Assembly: GCF_003121925.1 (NCBI RefSeq)
Contig: NZ_QEWR01000002.1
Location: 868,001 to 932,000, forward strand
DNA length: 64,000 nt
DNA from: Ignatzschineria indica
GTDB taxonomy: Bacteria > Pseudomonadota > Gammaproteobacteria > Cardiobacteriales > Wohlfahrtiimonadaceae
Reading direction: 5' to 3'
Shown: piece by piece, positions 10,931 to 21,027 of the stretch
How positions within the stretch are numbered: position 1 is the stretch's first letter
Layout of the letters: each line of letters opens with the position of its first letter
The notes under the pieces: model-generated
The model's input: only the letters and a program-made list of their open reading frames with translations
Databases searched by the model: none
What the model was told of the DNA's origin: nothing
Made by a program: the position numbers and the translations under genes

Positions 10931-10969
10931 AACAAAAAGCAATCTACTCCAATAATACAGTAGATTGCT
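10931..10969 (-). terminator. Rho-independent terminator of yqeY
   Basis: Perfect 11-bp stem AGCAATCTACT (10938-10948) with AGTAGATTGCT (10959-10969), 10-nt loop, followed on the minus strand by TTTTTGTT. It lies 28 bp past the yqeY stop and would partly insulate dnaG. Confidence 0.88.
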
Positions 10970-10996
10970 CTCAATAAAATAGATAGGATCAAAAGA

Positions 10997-11437
10997 TTAG
11001 CTTAAACGACTCTTCACTAAAGCGCTTACAGCACCCATATCCGCTTTTCCAAGAAGCTCTGGGCGAACAGCATTCATCAATTTCCCCATACCGCTCATAT
11101 CATTCACTTCCAATTTTGCCATTGCTGCATCGATAATTGCCACAATCTCCGCATCAGAGAGCTGCTCTGGTAAATAAGGCATAATATGTACTAACTGCGC
11201 TTCCTCTTTCTCTACTAAATCGATACGATCTGCCTTTTTAAATTGATCGATCGATTCTCGACGCTGATTAACCATTCGATTAAGAATCGTTAAATAATCT
11301 GCTTCAGAGAGACCCTCACCACGTTTTTGCAGTTCTGCCTCTTGGATCTCCGCTAAAATAGCTCGTAGAGTTGTTACTTTCTCCCGATCTTTTGCACGCA
11401 TTGCATCTTTAACATCATTTTGAATTGTTGCTTTCAT
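10997..11437 (-). CDS. yqeY: YqeY/GatB-tail-like protein
   Basis: A 146-residue cytoplasmic protein of the YqeY family, related to the tail domain of the amidotransferase subunit GatB. The conserved opening AMRAKDREKVTTLRAILAEI and the ending AVRPELLGKADMGAVSALVKSRL are both present. Its role is not firmly established; a link to tRNA-dependent amidation is suggested only by homology. AGAGGAAA precedes the ATG. It is often found next to dnaG and rpsU; here it lies upstream of dnaG with a terminator between them. Confidence 0.88.
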   Translation of the reverse strand: MKATIQNDVKDAMRAKDREKVTTLRAILAEIQEAELQKRGEGLSEADYLTILNRMVNQRRESIDQFKKADRIDLVEKEEAQLVHIMPYLPEQLSDAEIVAIIDAAMAKLEVNDMSGMGKLMNAVRPELLGKADMGAVSALVKSRLS

Positions 11438-11510
11438 CTTTTCCTCTCTTTTACAAAGTAAGAAGGGAGACTCGCGCCTCCCTCCATCTCAACTATTAAA
11501 ACGCTAAATA

Positions 11511-13004
11511 CTATTCACTAAACATTGAGGCGATAAGTTCTAAGTCGATCTCCTGACCATTCACGCTCCATACACCACCATTATAGCGAATATCGGAACT
11601 AATTCCTTGTGGTGAAAATTCAATGACCGGCATACCACTATTAATAACCATTGCAAGCACCATAAACTCTTTATAGAACTCATTCATTTGACGTTTTGCC
11701 GCTTCCTGATTGTCAGCTTCTCCCTGACTCAACAAAACATTGCTTCCTAGATTGATAAAGTAACTCTTATCAATCATTACATTTACCACTAAATCATCAA
11801 TATATTGGTTAACAAATTCAAAGAAAGTCAACCCTGAGAACGCTTCTGAAAATGCATCAGGATCTTCTAAATTGAGCGTTGAAACTTTCTCAATAAAGGC
11901 AGCATTTGGCATAATGGAGAGATCCATCTTTGCATGATCTTCATCTAAATCACCGGCAATAGAGATATTGAGTCGACTTCCTGGAACGACAAAGTCACTC
12001 ATCTTAAATGAGCTATTGACTAAAATTTCATTAAGAGTATCTGCCTCATTAAGTCGCAATACTTCCAACTTCTCAAAAAGATCATCACTTAACTCTGTTA
12101 ACTGCAATTTGAGATTGAAATCACCAAAAGGTAATGCCGCCAACTTATAGGCAAGAACTTTCACCTCAATTTTATCGATACCAAAGTGACCATGAATATA
12201 AGGCTTTTCATCCATCAGCTCAGCACCAGCAGCATAGGTTAATCGATCCATTAGGATCTCACTGAAGGGCTGATCTTCATCACTCTCTTTTACAAATATC
12301 TTATTGAGCTCAAAAAGAAACTTCTGTACCTTTTCACCATTATTCTCAACCCAATAACCATTACTTCCCTCGATGGTGACTAAAGCTTCATCTCGACCTT
12401 CTGGCTTGATAACAATTTTTCCGGACTTGTAATCAATATTGACACTATCACGTTTTTCAAAATTTTGGCTAAAACCATAAATACCCTCAAGATTGATCTC
12501 ATTGACAGTGGCAACATCAATAGCCCCTTCATCATTGAAGATAATCACTTCAGGATAACGATAAGTAAACTTATATTGACTATTTTCTTGATCAATCTGC
12601 CCCTGTTGCTCTACATTTTCCGCTTTTAAGAAGAGAATGGAATCTGCATCTTCCTCCTCTTGATAAAGAGCAATATTTGCTTTAGAGAGTATTGTTGCAA
12701 CACCCTGTCCCTCAGCATAATTTGTAAAGACAACCTCTCCTCTCTCCTCACTTTTAAGAACTTGATTGGGAGTACCACCAAAATCCATCAGGAGATCTGC
12801 GGTAAAATCTGCAACATTCTCACTCTTCGTCGTTGCCTCAATCTCAATAGCATAATCTGACAACTGAGAGATAACCCCAGGACCGACTAGTGCTCTATTG
12901 ATAGCTTCATAGTTCTCTTCAAAGAGATCGAGGGGAGCACTATAACCAACACTTCCTGCTGCGAGCGCTAATGAGAGTGTATAGCCAATTATCTGCTTCT
13001 TCAT
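11511..13004 (-). CDS. Exported DUF945/YdgA-like protein
   Basis: A 497-residue acidic protein with a clear signal peptide (MKKQIIGYTLSLALAAGSVGYSA). The body is rich in alternating beta-like segments and ends with a GGVWSVNGQEIDL motif, reminiscent of the DUF945 (YdgA) family, which has a similar size and a comparable C-terminal NG motif. No catalytic motif is seen and the function is unknown. AAGGAT precedes the ATG. It stands between dusA and yqeY on the same strand with no close partner. The family assignment rests on length, export signal and the C-terminal motif only. Confidence 0.6.
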   Translation of the reverse strand: MKKQIIGYTLSLALAAGSVGYSAPLDLFEENYEAINRALVGPGVISQLSDYAIEIEATTKSENVADFTADLLMDFGGTPNQVLKSEERGEVVFTNYAEGQGVATILSKANIALYQEEEDADSILFLKAENVEQQGQIDQENSQYKFTYRYPEVIIFNDEGAIDVATVNEINLEGIYGFSQNFEKRDSVNIDYKSGKIVIKPEGRDEALVTIEGSNGYWVENNGEKVQKFLFELNKIFVKESDEDQPFSEILMDRLTYAAGAELMDEKPYIHGHFGIDKIEVKVLAYKLAALPFGDFNLKLQLTELSDDLFEKLEVLRLNEADTLNEILVNSSFKMSDFVVPGSRLNISIAGDLDEDHAKMDLSIMPNAAFIEKVSTLNLEDPDAFSEAFSGLTFFEFVNQYIDDLVVNVMIDKSYFINLGSNVLLSQGEADNQEAAKRQMNEFYKEFMVLAMVINSGMPVIEFSPQGISSDIRYNGGVWSVNGQEIDLELIASMFSE

Positions 13005-13100
13005 AATAAATCCTTTTCTATCGGAATTGGGGACCGGTTATTAACAATATCGATACAAATACCCAAGATCATACCGTCATTAACCTAATACTATTCATTT

Positions 13101-13190
13101 AAACATCGACTTCAACATCGATCTCAATATTAAACCTCAACATCAAATTTCAATATCAAACTTCAATATCAAATTTTAATATCGTTTTTG
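13101..13190. repeat. Degenerate 12-13-bp tandem repeat (TTCAATATCAAA type)
   Basis: About seven imperfect copies of a TTCAAYATCRAA unit fill most of the gap between dusA and the DUF945-like gene. Nothing else is recognised in this gap. Confidence 0.8.
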
Positions 13191-13292
13191 ACATCTGCTG
13201 TTATATTCATTTTGTTGATTTTAACTTATTTTATTTCAATCTTTTTTAATATACTAAAAAAGTATGATGAATCTATGAAAAATAGCAAAAAA

Positions 13293-14255
13293 TTATGCAT
13301 TTAGCTGTCGATAAGCATCCAATACAACCTGAAAGTCAGCCCCTTCCCGATGCATATTTTCACTTAAATAACGACGCCAAAGCCGGCTTCTTGGAACTTC
13401 GTGAAATAATCCCAACATATGTTTAACAATATGATTCAACCGCCCGCCACTATTGATATGTTTTGTAATATAGGGTTCCATCTCCATAATAATCTCAAAA
13501 CGACTTTTAATCGGCACATCAATCTCAAAAATTTGTTGATCAACATGCGCCATCTGGTAAGGATTATGATAGATTGAGCGCCCGACCATAACACTATCAA
13601 CGCTCTCTAAAAGAAGCTCTGTTTGTGCTAAATCTTGGACGCCACCATTGAGCGCAATTTCAAGATGCGGATAATTTCTCTTAATTTCAAAGACTCGCTC
13701 ATAATTAAGGTGAGGAATCTCGCGATTCTCTTTAGGTGAAAGACCTGATAGCCATGCTTTACGGGCATGTAAAATAAAGTGATTACAACCCTTGTCGCTC
13801 ACCTTATCAATAAAGTTTGCTAAAAACTGATAACTCTCTTCATGATCAATCCCAATACGCGTCTTAATCGTTACCGGCAATGAGGTTGATTCAGCCATTG
13901 CACTATAACATTCGGCAACAAGATCGGGTTCTGCCATCAAACAAGCGCCAAAGCTCCCTTTTTGAACACGATCAGAGGGACAACCACAATTGAGATTGAT
14001 CTCACTATAGCCATATGCTTCACCGATCTTAGCCGCTTTCGCTAAATCTTCTGGATCCGATCCGCCTAACTGCAGAGCTACAGGTCCCGCCTCTTCAAAA
14101 TAGAGATGCCGATCGCGGTCACCATAGAGAATTGCTCCCGTTGTTACCATCTCACTATAGAGTAACGCCTCTTTACTCATCACACGGTAAAAGTAACGAC
14201 AATGTCGATCGGTCCAATCTAACATAGGGGCTACAGAAAACTTGATACTCTTCAT
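13293..14255 (-). CDS. dusA: tRNA-dihydrouridine(20/20a) synthase DusA
   Basis: FMN- and NADPH-dependent reduction of U20/U20a in the tRNA D-loop; 320 residues. The TIM-barrel motifs APMLDWTDRHCRYF, ELNCGCPS-like INLNCGCPSDRVQ with the catalytic cysteine, KTRIGID and GGVQD are present in order, and the C-terminal recognition domain includes HMLGLFH. A longer reading frame opens at a TTG (14288), but the ATG at 14255 matches family length and start. It is on the same strand as rpoD, separated from it by the rpoD terminator. Confidence 0.94.
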   Translation of the reverse strand: MKSIKFSVAPMLDWTDRHCRYFYRVMSKEALLYSEMVTTGAILYGDRDRHLYFEEAGPVALQLGGSDPEDLAKAAKIGEAYGYSEINLNCGCPSDRVQKGSFGACLMAEPDLVAECYSAMAESTSLPVTIKTRIGIDHEESYQFLANFIDKVSDKGCNHFILHARKAWLSGLSPKENREIPHLNYERVFEIKRNYPHLEIALNGGVQDLAQTELLLESVDSVMVGRSIYHNPYQMAHVDQQIFEIDVPIKSRFEIIMEMEPYITKHINSGGRLNHIVKHMLGLFHEVPRSRLWRRYLSENMHREGADFQVVLDAYRQLNA

Positions 14256-14417
14256 GCTCTTATCTCTAAAATGTAGAATATTTCGCAAATATCTTTCACA
14301 AATAACTATTGTAGGTAGCTATTGAAAATAACTGTTACAAATGACTATTACAAATGACTGCTGCGGGAAATGCTTCTTTCTATATCTATATTCAATCTTA
14401 ACGGAAGAAATTAATAG

Positions 14418-14461
14418 AAGAAATAAAAATCCCCGAGTATCACTCAAATAATAGCTCGGGG
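14418..14461 (-). terminator. Rho-independent terminator of rpoD
   Basis: CCCCGAG (14431-14437) pairs with CTCGGGG (14455-14461); on the minus strand the stem is followed by ATTTTTATTTC. It lies 80 bp after the rpoD stop. Confidence 0.82.
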
Positions 14462-14539
14462 TTATATCTCTTATCCTGTATAAGAGTTCTAAAATCAATC
14501 AGATGCTCTTAACAGATAATTTAGACAGATCGATTAGAT

Positions 14540-16360
14540 CTAATCCGCATCTAAGAAGCTCTTAAGTCCTTCTGAACGATTAGGATGGCGCAATTTACGT
14601 AGTGCTTTTGCTTCAATCTGACGAATACGCTCACGCGTTACATCAAACTGTTTACCCACCTCTTCAAGCGTATGATCGGTATTCATATCGATACCGAAAC
14701 GCATTCTCAGAACTTTTGCCTCACGTGCAGTTAAGGTATCTAATACCTCACGGGTTGCTTCATTTAAGCCCTCATCTGTTGCGGACTCAATAGGAGATAC
14801 TGCATAGACATCCTCAATGAAATCTCCAAGGCTTGAATCTTCATCATCACCAACAGGCGTCTCCATAGAGACAGGCTCACGTGCGATCTTAAGAACTCTA
14901 CGAACGCGCTCTTCCGTCTCACCCATCGCTTCTGCGATCTCTTCAGGCGTTGCTTCACGACCTAACTCTTGAAGTAACTGACGAGAGATACGATTGAGCT
15001 TATTGATCGTCTCAATCATATGAACAGGAATACGAATAGTTCTAGCTTGGTCTGCAATTGAACGAGTAATAGCCTGTCTAATCCACCAGGTTGCATAAGT
15101 AGAGAACTTATAACCACGACGATATTCAAACTTATCGACCGCCTTCATCAAGCCGATATTCCCTTCTTGGATAAGGTCTAGGAATTGCAATCCACGATTG
15201 GTATATTTTTTAGCAATAGAGATCACAAGTCGTAAGTTAGCTTCAATCATCTCTCTCTTCGCACGACGAGCTTGCGCCTCTCCAATAGAGATTTGACGAT
15301 TGATCTCTTTAATCTCATAAATTGTAAGGTCTGTCTCTTGCTCGATCTTCGCTAATCGATCTTGATACTCATAGATATACTTATCATACTCTATAAGAGC
15401 TTCCACATATTTCGCCTTACGCTTAAAGATATCATCCTTAAAGATCGCTTTATTAGCTTCATTTCTTGGAAAGATCTTTAAAAACTCAGTTCTCGGCATC
15501 TTTGCTTTACTGATACAGATCTGCATAATCTTACGCTCTAATGGACGAATACGATCGATCGTCGCACGTAAGCGGTCATACATCTCTGATTGAAATTTAG
15601 GTGCTAACTGGAATTCGAGGAATTTTTCACGTAAAGATGCTTTTACCTCTTTAATACGATCCGATTTACTTGTTGCTCCCTCTTTCTCTTTAATTGCATT
15701 CAGCTCATCTACAATCGCTTGAAGCTCGGTAATCTTTGTTGCTAAAACTTCAGGATCGGGACCGGTTGCAGTATCTTCAACTTCAACTTCCTCATCCTCT
15801 TTCTCTTCATCTTCAAGGAAGAAGCTAGGATCGATAAAACCTACCACTAGATCAGTAATACGCCCCTCTTCTTTAATCGCTTCATGATATGAGTCGATAA
15901 GATGATAGGTCGCTGGAACATAGAGCGCTAAAGAGTTAAGTGAAGATTGAATGCCCTCTTCGATACGGATCGCTATCTGCTTCTCTTCTTCACGCGTTAA
16001 TAGATCGACCGTTCCCATTTCACGCATATACATGCGAACAGGATCTGTTGTACGACCGATCTCTTCATCATCAATATTTGCTAATACTTCTGCTGCTTCC
16101 TCAACCGCGTCGTCACTATCAACACTTTCACTTAACATTAAAGTGTCTTCATCTGGCGCCTCTTCATGCACAGAGATCCCCATATCTTCGATCATCGCAA
16201 TTATGCTTTCGATCTGCTCAGGGTCTACCATTCCTTTTGGAAGATGGTCGTTAACCTCAGCATAGGTAAGATATCCTTGCTCTTTACCAAAAGCGATAAG
16301 CTTTTTAATTTGCTCTTTTTTTAGCTGATCCTGCTTTTTTTGATCTGACTGATTGCTCAT
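14540..16360 (-). CDS. rpoD: RNA polymerase primary sigma factor RpoD
   Basis: The vegetative sigma-70, 606 residues. Region 1.1 opens the protein ([21 protein letters not shown]), followed by region 1.2 ([21 protein letters not shown]), a non-conserved acidic insert at about 190-230, and regions 2.1-2.4 with the invariant [25 protein letters not shown] and [13 protein letters not shown]. Region 4.2 ([18 protein letters not shown]) has canonical -35 contacts. The ribosome-binding site is weak (GAGGG at long spacing). rpoS lies directly upstream on the same strand, an unusual neighbour, while dnaG is 3.8 kb away. Confidence 0.97.
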   Translation of the reverse strand: MSNQSDQKKQDQLKKEQIKKLIAFGKEQGYLTYAEVNDHLPKGMVDPEQIESIIAMIEDMGISVHEEAPDEDTLMLSESVDSDDAVEEAAEVLANIDDEEIGRTTDPVRMYMREMGTVDLLTREEEKQIAIRIEEGIQSSLNSLALYVPATYHLIDSYHEAIKEEGRITDLVVGFIDPSFFLEDEEKEDEEVEVEDTATGPDPEVLATKITELQAIVDELNAIKEKEGATSKSDRIKEVKASLREKFLEFQLAPKFQSEMYDRLRATIDRIRPLERKIMQICISKAKMPRTEFLKIFPRNEANKAIFKDDIFKRKAKYVEALIEYDKYIYEYQDRLAKIEQETDLTIYEIKEINRQISIGEAQARRAKREMIEANLRLVISIAKKYTNRGLQFLDLIQEGNIGLMKAVDKFEYRRGYKFSTYATWWIRQAITRSIADQARTIRIPVHMIETINKLNRISRQLLQELGREATPEEIAEAMGETEERVRRVLKIAREPVSMETPVGDDEDSSLGDFIEDVYAVSPIESATDEGLNEATREVLDTLTAREAKVLRMRFGIDMNTDHTLEEVGKQFDVTRERIRQIEAKALRKLRHPNRSEGLKSFLDAD

Positions 16361-16650
16361 AACTTAGAATGACACCCTCAATTAATAAGTACACGGACAA
16401 ACGCGCTACCGCTGGCTTTATATTTTTAAGCGGATCATTATAACATGATTCCTTCGCTTCTGATACTTAGAATGTTTTGCGAAAACGCATTTTTTAACTC
16501 TCTACAGAGAGAGCTTACAGGAAATTAATGGGGATACATTTTCCAATTTCAAGTTCAACGTGCACAAAGGAGTTCTCCATCTCTTTTGAAATCAATCTTG
16601 CTCAATTACATTCAATCACTCAATCGCTCATGAGTAGCGAAATAATTATT

Positions 16651-17652
16651 CTATTCGAAAAGAAGATCTTCCATCTCCACCGCTTGATCTTTTAAGAGCT
16701 TTTTCATCTTCTCCAATGTCTTCATCTGCAGATAACGCACCTGATCTCGTGTCAATGAGAGCTTCTCTCCTGTTTCATCGAGTGTTTTCTGGCGTCGACC
16801 ATTTAGACCAAAGCGATAAACTATAACAGCTTTCTCCTTCTCTTCTAAAGAGGCAAGTAGAGACTCTAATACAGAAAACTTCTCCAATTTCATTAAATAA
16901 TCAGGAACATCGATATTCTCTTGATCTGGAATAATATGGTGAAAATCTTGCCCATCCCCCTCTTGTGTAATTAAGGCATCGAGCGAAAAGATCGCTTCAT
17001 TATCCGCTAATAGATTCATCACTTCATAAATCGTTAATTTACTCTCTTTTGCAAGCTCCTTAATAGTAGGTTCTCTTTTGAGCTTTTGCGCCAATTTTTT
17101 TGCAATTCTCACCAATCGTGCAATCGCTTTATTAACATGAACTGGAACTCGAACAGTTCGGCTCTGATTCATAATTGCGCTACTAATATAATGTCTTATC
17201 CACCATACAGCATAGGTTGAAAAGCGATAATTACGATCCGCTTCATACTTTTCGATAGCATGATTAAGCCCCAAATTACCCTCTGAAATAAGATCAAGTA
17301 GATCAATTCCTTGCCTCTGCTGCCGGCGAGCAATCATGACTACAAGTCGAAGATTACTCTGCATCAAAATATTACGCGCTTCCCTATCCCCTTTCTGTGC
17401 TAAAAGACCATACTTTTTCTCCTCTTCAGCCGTTAACAGAGGATAGCGCCCCACCTCCGTATAATAACGATAAAGGAGATCATCTGTTCCCCGAAATTGA
17501 TCATCACTTTTTTGCAAGATACGCTCAAACTCATCGATCTCTTCTGCCTCAACATCATCAACCTCATCAACTTCATCGATCTGATAATCCGTAGAGTCCT
17601 CTAATGATCTCTCGTCGTTTAATAAATGATGAGTTTGTCGATTAGTTTTCAT
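16651..17652 (-). CDS. rpoS: RpoS-type alternative sigma factor
   Basis: A group 2 sigma factor of 333 residues, the size of RpoS, lacking region 1.1. Region 1.2 reads DLLYRYYTEVGRYPLLTAEEE, region 2 has RLVVMIARRQQRQGIDLLDLISEGNLGL and TYAVWWIRHYI, and region 3.0 has VPVHVNKAIARL with a lysine where RpoD has glutamate, a hallmark of sigma-S. Region 4.2 is unusual: SLTRDQVRYLQ instead of LTRERVRQIQ, so two or three -35 contact positions differ. The N-terminus is very acidic. GAGGT lies 9 nt before the ATG. By family it drives the stationary-phase and general stress response; the nlpD gene normally upstream is missing. Confidence 0.85.
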   Translation of the reverse strand: MKTNRQTHHLLNDERSLEDSTDYQIDEVDEVDDVEAEEIDEFERILQKSDDQFRGTDDLLYRYYTEVGRYPLLTAEEEKKYGLLAQKGDREARNILMQSNLRLVVMIARRQQRQGIDLLDLISEGNLGLNHAIEKYEADRNYRFSTYAVWWIRHYISSAIMNQSRTVRVPVHVNKAIARLVRIAKKLAQKLKREPTIKELAKESKLTIYEVMNLLADNEAIFSLDALITQEGDGQDFHHIIPDQENIDVPDYLMKLEKFSVLESLLASLEEKEKAVIVYRFGLNGRRQKTLDETGEKLSLTRDQVRYLQMKTLEKMKKLLKDQAVEMEDLLFE

Positions 17653-18261
17653 AAATCTCTACCTCTAATAATCCCTTAACTTAGAGCATAACTATAATTT
17701 TTTTAATCATGATCAGCATAAAGCTCTAGTTTCTCATTCTGGTTGTTAGGCGTAGCCTTAAACCTTCTAAATAAATTTCAAAAATAAGATCTGATGGACT
17801 TAAAACTAAGTTAACAATCTAAACATTTCCGCAACATCCTTTCAAAAAATTCTCCTCAAAGAAGCAATATCTGCCAACATGGAGTTAAAAGATAGAAGTT
17901 AATAAGATGATTAACACAATAGCAACTTTATATTAAAGTTATTTATAACAATGTAATTGTTTGTATAAATTAGTTATAAGTTGGTAAGAACTCTATAAAA
18001 ACTAAAAGTAACTCAAAGTCCTCAAAAGCGATAAAAGATTCTCTCTTAAAAAATAAAAAACTCTTTTACTTCAATAGTAAAAGAGTTTTAGATCAGCAGA
18101 TTCAAGCCAATTTCTAAAATAATTAGAGATTATTAGGTCTTATTAAAGCTTGGCCTTATCAATATTTAATATCATTTAAGTAAATTGACTTAAATACTTG
18201 TGCTTAATATTAGATACTCTTGAATATTCTTGAATAATTCTAAATAGACAAGTCAACTATT
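17653..18261. other. Intergenic region upstream of rpoS
   Basis: About 600 AT-rich bases between patB and rpoS. It holds the patB terminator at 18046-18087 and presumably the rpoS promoter and a long leader; I see no gene or recognisable RNA. Confidence 0.5.
18046..18087 (-). terminator. Rho-independent terminator downstream of patB
   Basis: Perfect 12-bp stem AACTCTTTTACT (18059-18070) with AGTAAAAGAGTT (18076-18087), 5-nt loop, followed on the minus strand by TTTTTTATTTTTT. It lies about 175 bp past the patB stop. Confidence 0.85.
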
Positions 18262-19431
18262 CTAATGTAGTGAGTTTTGAATAATTGTAATTGCTTTATC
18301 CAATAGCTCTCTCGACGTTCCGAAGTTTAAGCGAACATAATTACCCTCCGCACCAAAGGTTTTACCATCATTTAAGGCAACACCCGCTTCTAAGAGTCGT
18401 CTATAAGCCTCATCTTTATGAGCAGTATCACTAAAATCGAGCCAGAGTAAGAATGTTGCTTCCGGAACAACTAAGCGCAATCCTTCTATTTTAGAAAGTT
18501 CTGCAACAGCATGATCTCTATTGGCAGTCAGATATGTTTTGAGCTGCGATAGCCATTCATCCCCATAATCGAAAGCAAGTTCCGCCCCTTTAATCGCATA
18601 AACATTCATTCTCGGTACTAGCCCGATCATCGCTTTATGATACTCATCACGTAACGCATCATTTTCAATAATCGCAAAACCACCACTTAAACCGGGAAGA
18701 TTGAAGGTTTTACTTGCAGAAATTAGAGTAATTGTACGATTTTTGGCATCTTCTGAAAGAGTTGCATACGGTGTATGCTCTCCCTCCCACACAAGCTCAG
18801 CATGAATCTCATCAGAAAGGACTAAAAGATCATGCTTAATAACAAACTGCTCAATCTCTAATAGCTCCTCCTTCGTAAAGACACGCCCTGATGGGTTTTG
18901 TGGGTTGCAGAGCATTAAGATCTCAGTCTCCGGCGTCACCATCTCTTCCATCAATGCAAAATCGATCTCATAGCGAATAATATTTCCCTCTACAATCTCT
19001 TTTAGAGGAACACCGATCCCTTTTGTTCCGACATTCTGCTCAATTGCAATAAAAGGAGGGTATGCCGGCGTATGGTAGAGGTAGTGTGCATTAGGATTAC
19101 GACGATAAACCATATTTGCAGCAATATTAAAACCCGTCACTAGACTGGGTAACATCACAATGCTCTCTTTGGAGATAGTCCATCCGTAAAGGCGCTGCAA
19201 ACGATAGACAATAGCCTCTAATAGGCGCTCAGGTCTCACTTTCCCATAACCATAAACCCCTTTTTGTGACATTGCGACAAGCCCATCAATAATCTCATCT
19301 GCGGCTCTAAAATCCATATCAGCAATCCACATCGGTAGGATCTCTTTTGAGTAAGCTGTCCATTTATCGGAATTGTTGTTGCGACGATTGATGATCTGAT
19401 CAAAATCATAGACCTTCTTATATTCGCTCAT
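18262..19431 (-). CDS. PatB/MalY-family PLP-dependent C-S beta-lyase
   Basis: Class I/II aminotransferase-fold enzyme, 389 residues, of the PatB/MalY branch, which cleaves cystathionine and other S-substituted cysteines to homocysteine or thiol, pyruvate and ammonia. Key segments are LPMWIADMDF near the N-terminus, the LCNPQNPSGR motif, SDEIHAELVW, and SASKTFNLPGLSGG with the PLP-binding lysine. GGAGAGGA precedes the ATG. It stands alone on the minus strand, with pepD upstream. A role in methionine biosynthesis or sulfur-amino-acid breakdown is inferred from the family; transaminase activity cannot be excluded. Confidence 0.87.
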   Translation of the reverse strand: MSEYKKVYDFDQIINRRNNNSDKWTAYSKEILPMWIADMDFRAADEIIDGLVAMSQKGVYGYGKVRPERLLEAIVYRLQRLYGWTISKESIVMLPSLVTGFNIAANMVYRRNPNAHYLYHTPAYPPFIAIEQNVGTKGIGVPLKEIVEGNIIRYEIDFALMEEMVTPETEILMLCNPQNPSGRVFTKEELLEIEQFVIKHDLLVLSDEIHAELVWEGEHTPYATLSEDAKNRTITLISASKTFNLPGLSGGFAIIENDALRDEYHKAMIGLVPRMNVYAIKGAELAFDYGDEWLSQLKTYLTANRDHAVAELSKIEGLRLVVPEATFLLWLDFSDTAHKDEAYRRLLEAGVALNDGKTFGAEGNYVRLNFGTSRELLDKAITIIQNSLH

Positions 19432-19578
19432 AACTTGTCCTCTCCTTCTACTATCATTAATAATTTAGCCACTCAGTCTAGTAACTTAACTGAGCAACTA
19501 AACTGAATTTATGTACACAGATTGTGTATACCCTAAGGTCGTACTCTTAAATAGAGTGGCTTTCAATCTCTCTTACAC

Positions 19579-21027
19579 CTATTCTCTCTCTTTTAACGCT
19601 TTTAATAATGCCTTCAGTAACTCATAAAAACGGGCTACACTTGGAATATTGACCCGCTCATCTGGTGAGTGCGCTCCCTTAATTGTAGGACCAAAGCTCA
19701 CCATCTGTAATTGTGGATACTTTTCCCCTAATAACCCCGTTTCCAATCCAGCATGAATCACTGAAACTTCCATCGACTCACCTGTCTGTTCACGATAGAC
19801 CTCTAGTAACTTGAGATATGGAAGCGATTCTAAATTTGGCTGCCATGCAGGATAATCATTTCCCTCTTCCATAAATGCATCAACCATGATCGCTAATGCC
19901 TTTACCCGTGAACGAACTTGGTCGACACCATGATGAGTGATTGATCGTGCTAATAACTCAGCCATTAAACCATTCTCTTCATTAATGGTGACAACTCCTA
20001 AATTACAGCTTGTCTCAACAATGGGCAATTCCGTTGAGCGTCGAATAACACCACTCGGGAGCAGTAACAGTAGATTTAAAAGCATTTGTGAGTTTTCGGC
20101 ATCGAGTGTCGCTTGAGAGTCAACTGCTGTCAGACGAATCGCAACCCCCTCATCAATACCTTTAAAACGCTCTTTAAAGATCCCCTCTCTCTCCTTAAGA
20201 TGCGCCTCAAAGTCAGCCTTATGCGCTTCATGAATAGCGACAACAGCTCGCGCTGAACGAGGAATCGCATTGCGTAATGTCCCACCTTCAAAAAGCGCTA
20301 AACGAAGTGCTGATTGATGAGCATAATCAACGAGAAGTTCTGCTAAAAGTTGATTAGCATTCCCTAATTCTTTATCAATATCGATCCCCGAGTGACCACC
20401 ACGCAGCCCTTCGACAACCACTTCATAAAAGAGACCACGAGCTTCTTGATCAAAATGGAGCGACTTTGTCAGAACAATATCAACGCCACCGGCACAACCA
20501 ACAATACAGACGCCTTCCTCTTCACTATCCAGATTTAATAGATACTCCCCTTGAAGCCAATGGGGCTGAAGATGGCGAACGCCTCCCATTCCCTGCTCCT
20601 CATCCACCGTTAAAAGCACCTCTAACGGCCCATGCTCTGCACTCTCATCTTCTAAAATAGCAATCGCTGCCGCAACACCAATACCATTATCGGCCCCTAA
20701 AGTTGTATCCGTTGCATAGAGCCAATCACCTTTCACCTGTAGTTGTAACGAATCTTCATCAAAATTATGATCGCTCGACTCCCGTTTTTGGCAAACCATA
20801 TCGATATGCCCCTGCAGTATGATTTTCGGTGCATCTTCATATCCAGGTGTTGCCGGCTTTTCAATCACAATATTACCGATCTCATCTTCACGATAAGCAA
20901 ACCCCTTCTGCTCCGCATAATCCCTATAAAAAGTGCGAATCTTCTCCTCTTTTTTAGAGGGACGAGGAATTGCACTCATCTCCATGAAGTGTTGCCATAA
21001 TAATTTAGGTGCTTGCTCTTTTAACAT
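19579..21027 (-). CDS. pepD: Aminoacyl-histidine dipeptidase PepD
   Basis: Cytosolic metallopeptidase (M20 family, Xaa-His dipeptidase or carnosinase type), 482 residues. The zinc-binding segments GHIDMVCQK, TLGADNGIGVAAA and DEEQGMGG are present and in order, as are NLDSEEEG and the C-terminal HAGLETGLLG. The ATG at 21027 follows GAGGCAGAGA at good spacing; an in-frame TTG four codons upstream overlaps that site and is rejected. It hydrolyses dipeptides with C-terminal histidine and related dipeptides. Transcription is divergent from modA. Confidence 0.94.
   Translation of the reverse strand: MLKEQAPKLLWQHFMEMSAIPRPSKKEEKIRTFYRDYAEQKGFAYREDEIGNIVIEKPATPGYEDAPKIILQGHIDMVCQKRESSDHNFDEDSLQLQVKGDWLYATDTTLGADNGIGVAAAIAILEDESAEHGPLEVLLTVDEEQGMGGVRHLQPHWLQGEYLLNLDSEEEGVCIVGCAGGVDIVLTKSLHFDQEARGLFYEVVVEGLRGGHSGIDIDKELGNANQLLAELLVDYAHQSALRLALFEGGTLRNAIPRSARAVVAIHEAHKADFEAHLKEREGIFKERFKGIDEGVAIRLTAVDSQATLDAENSQMLLNLLLLLPSGVIRRSTELPIVETSCNLGVVTINEENGLMAELLARSITHHGVDQVRSRVKALAIMVDAFMEEGNDYPAWQPNLESLPYLKLLEVYREQTGESMEVSVIHAGLETGLLGEKYPQLQMVSFGPTIKGAHSPDERVNIPSVARFYELLKALLKALKERE

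Noticed and set aside
15940-16265. Long plus-strand frames antisense to rpoD
   Set aside because: They are mirror frames of the RpoD coding sequence without their own start signals or recognisable protein.
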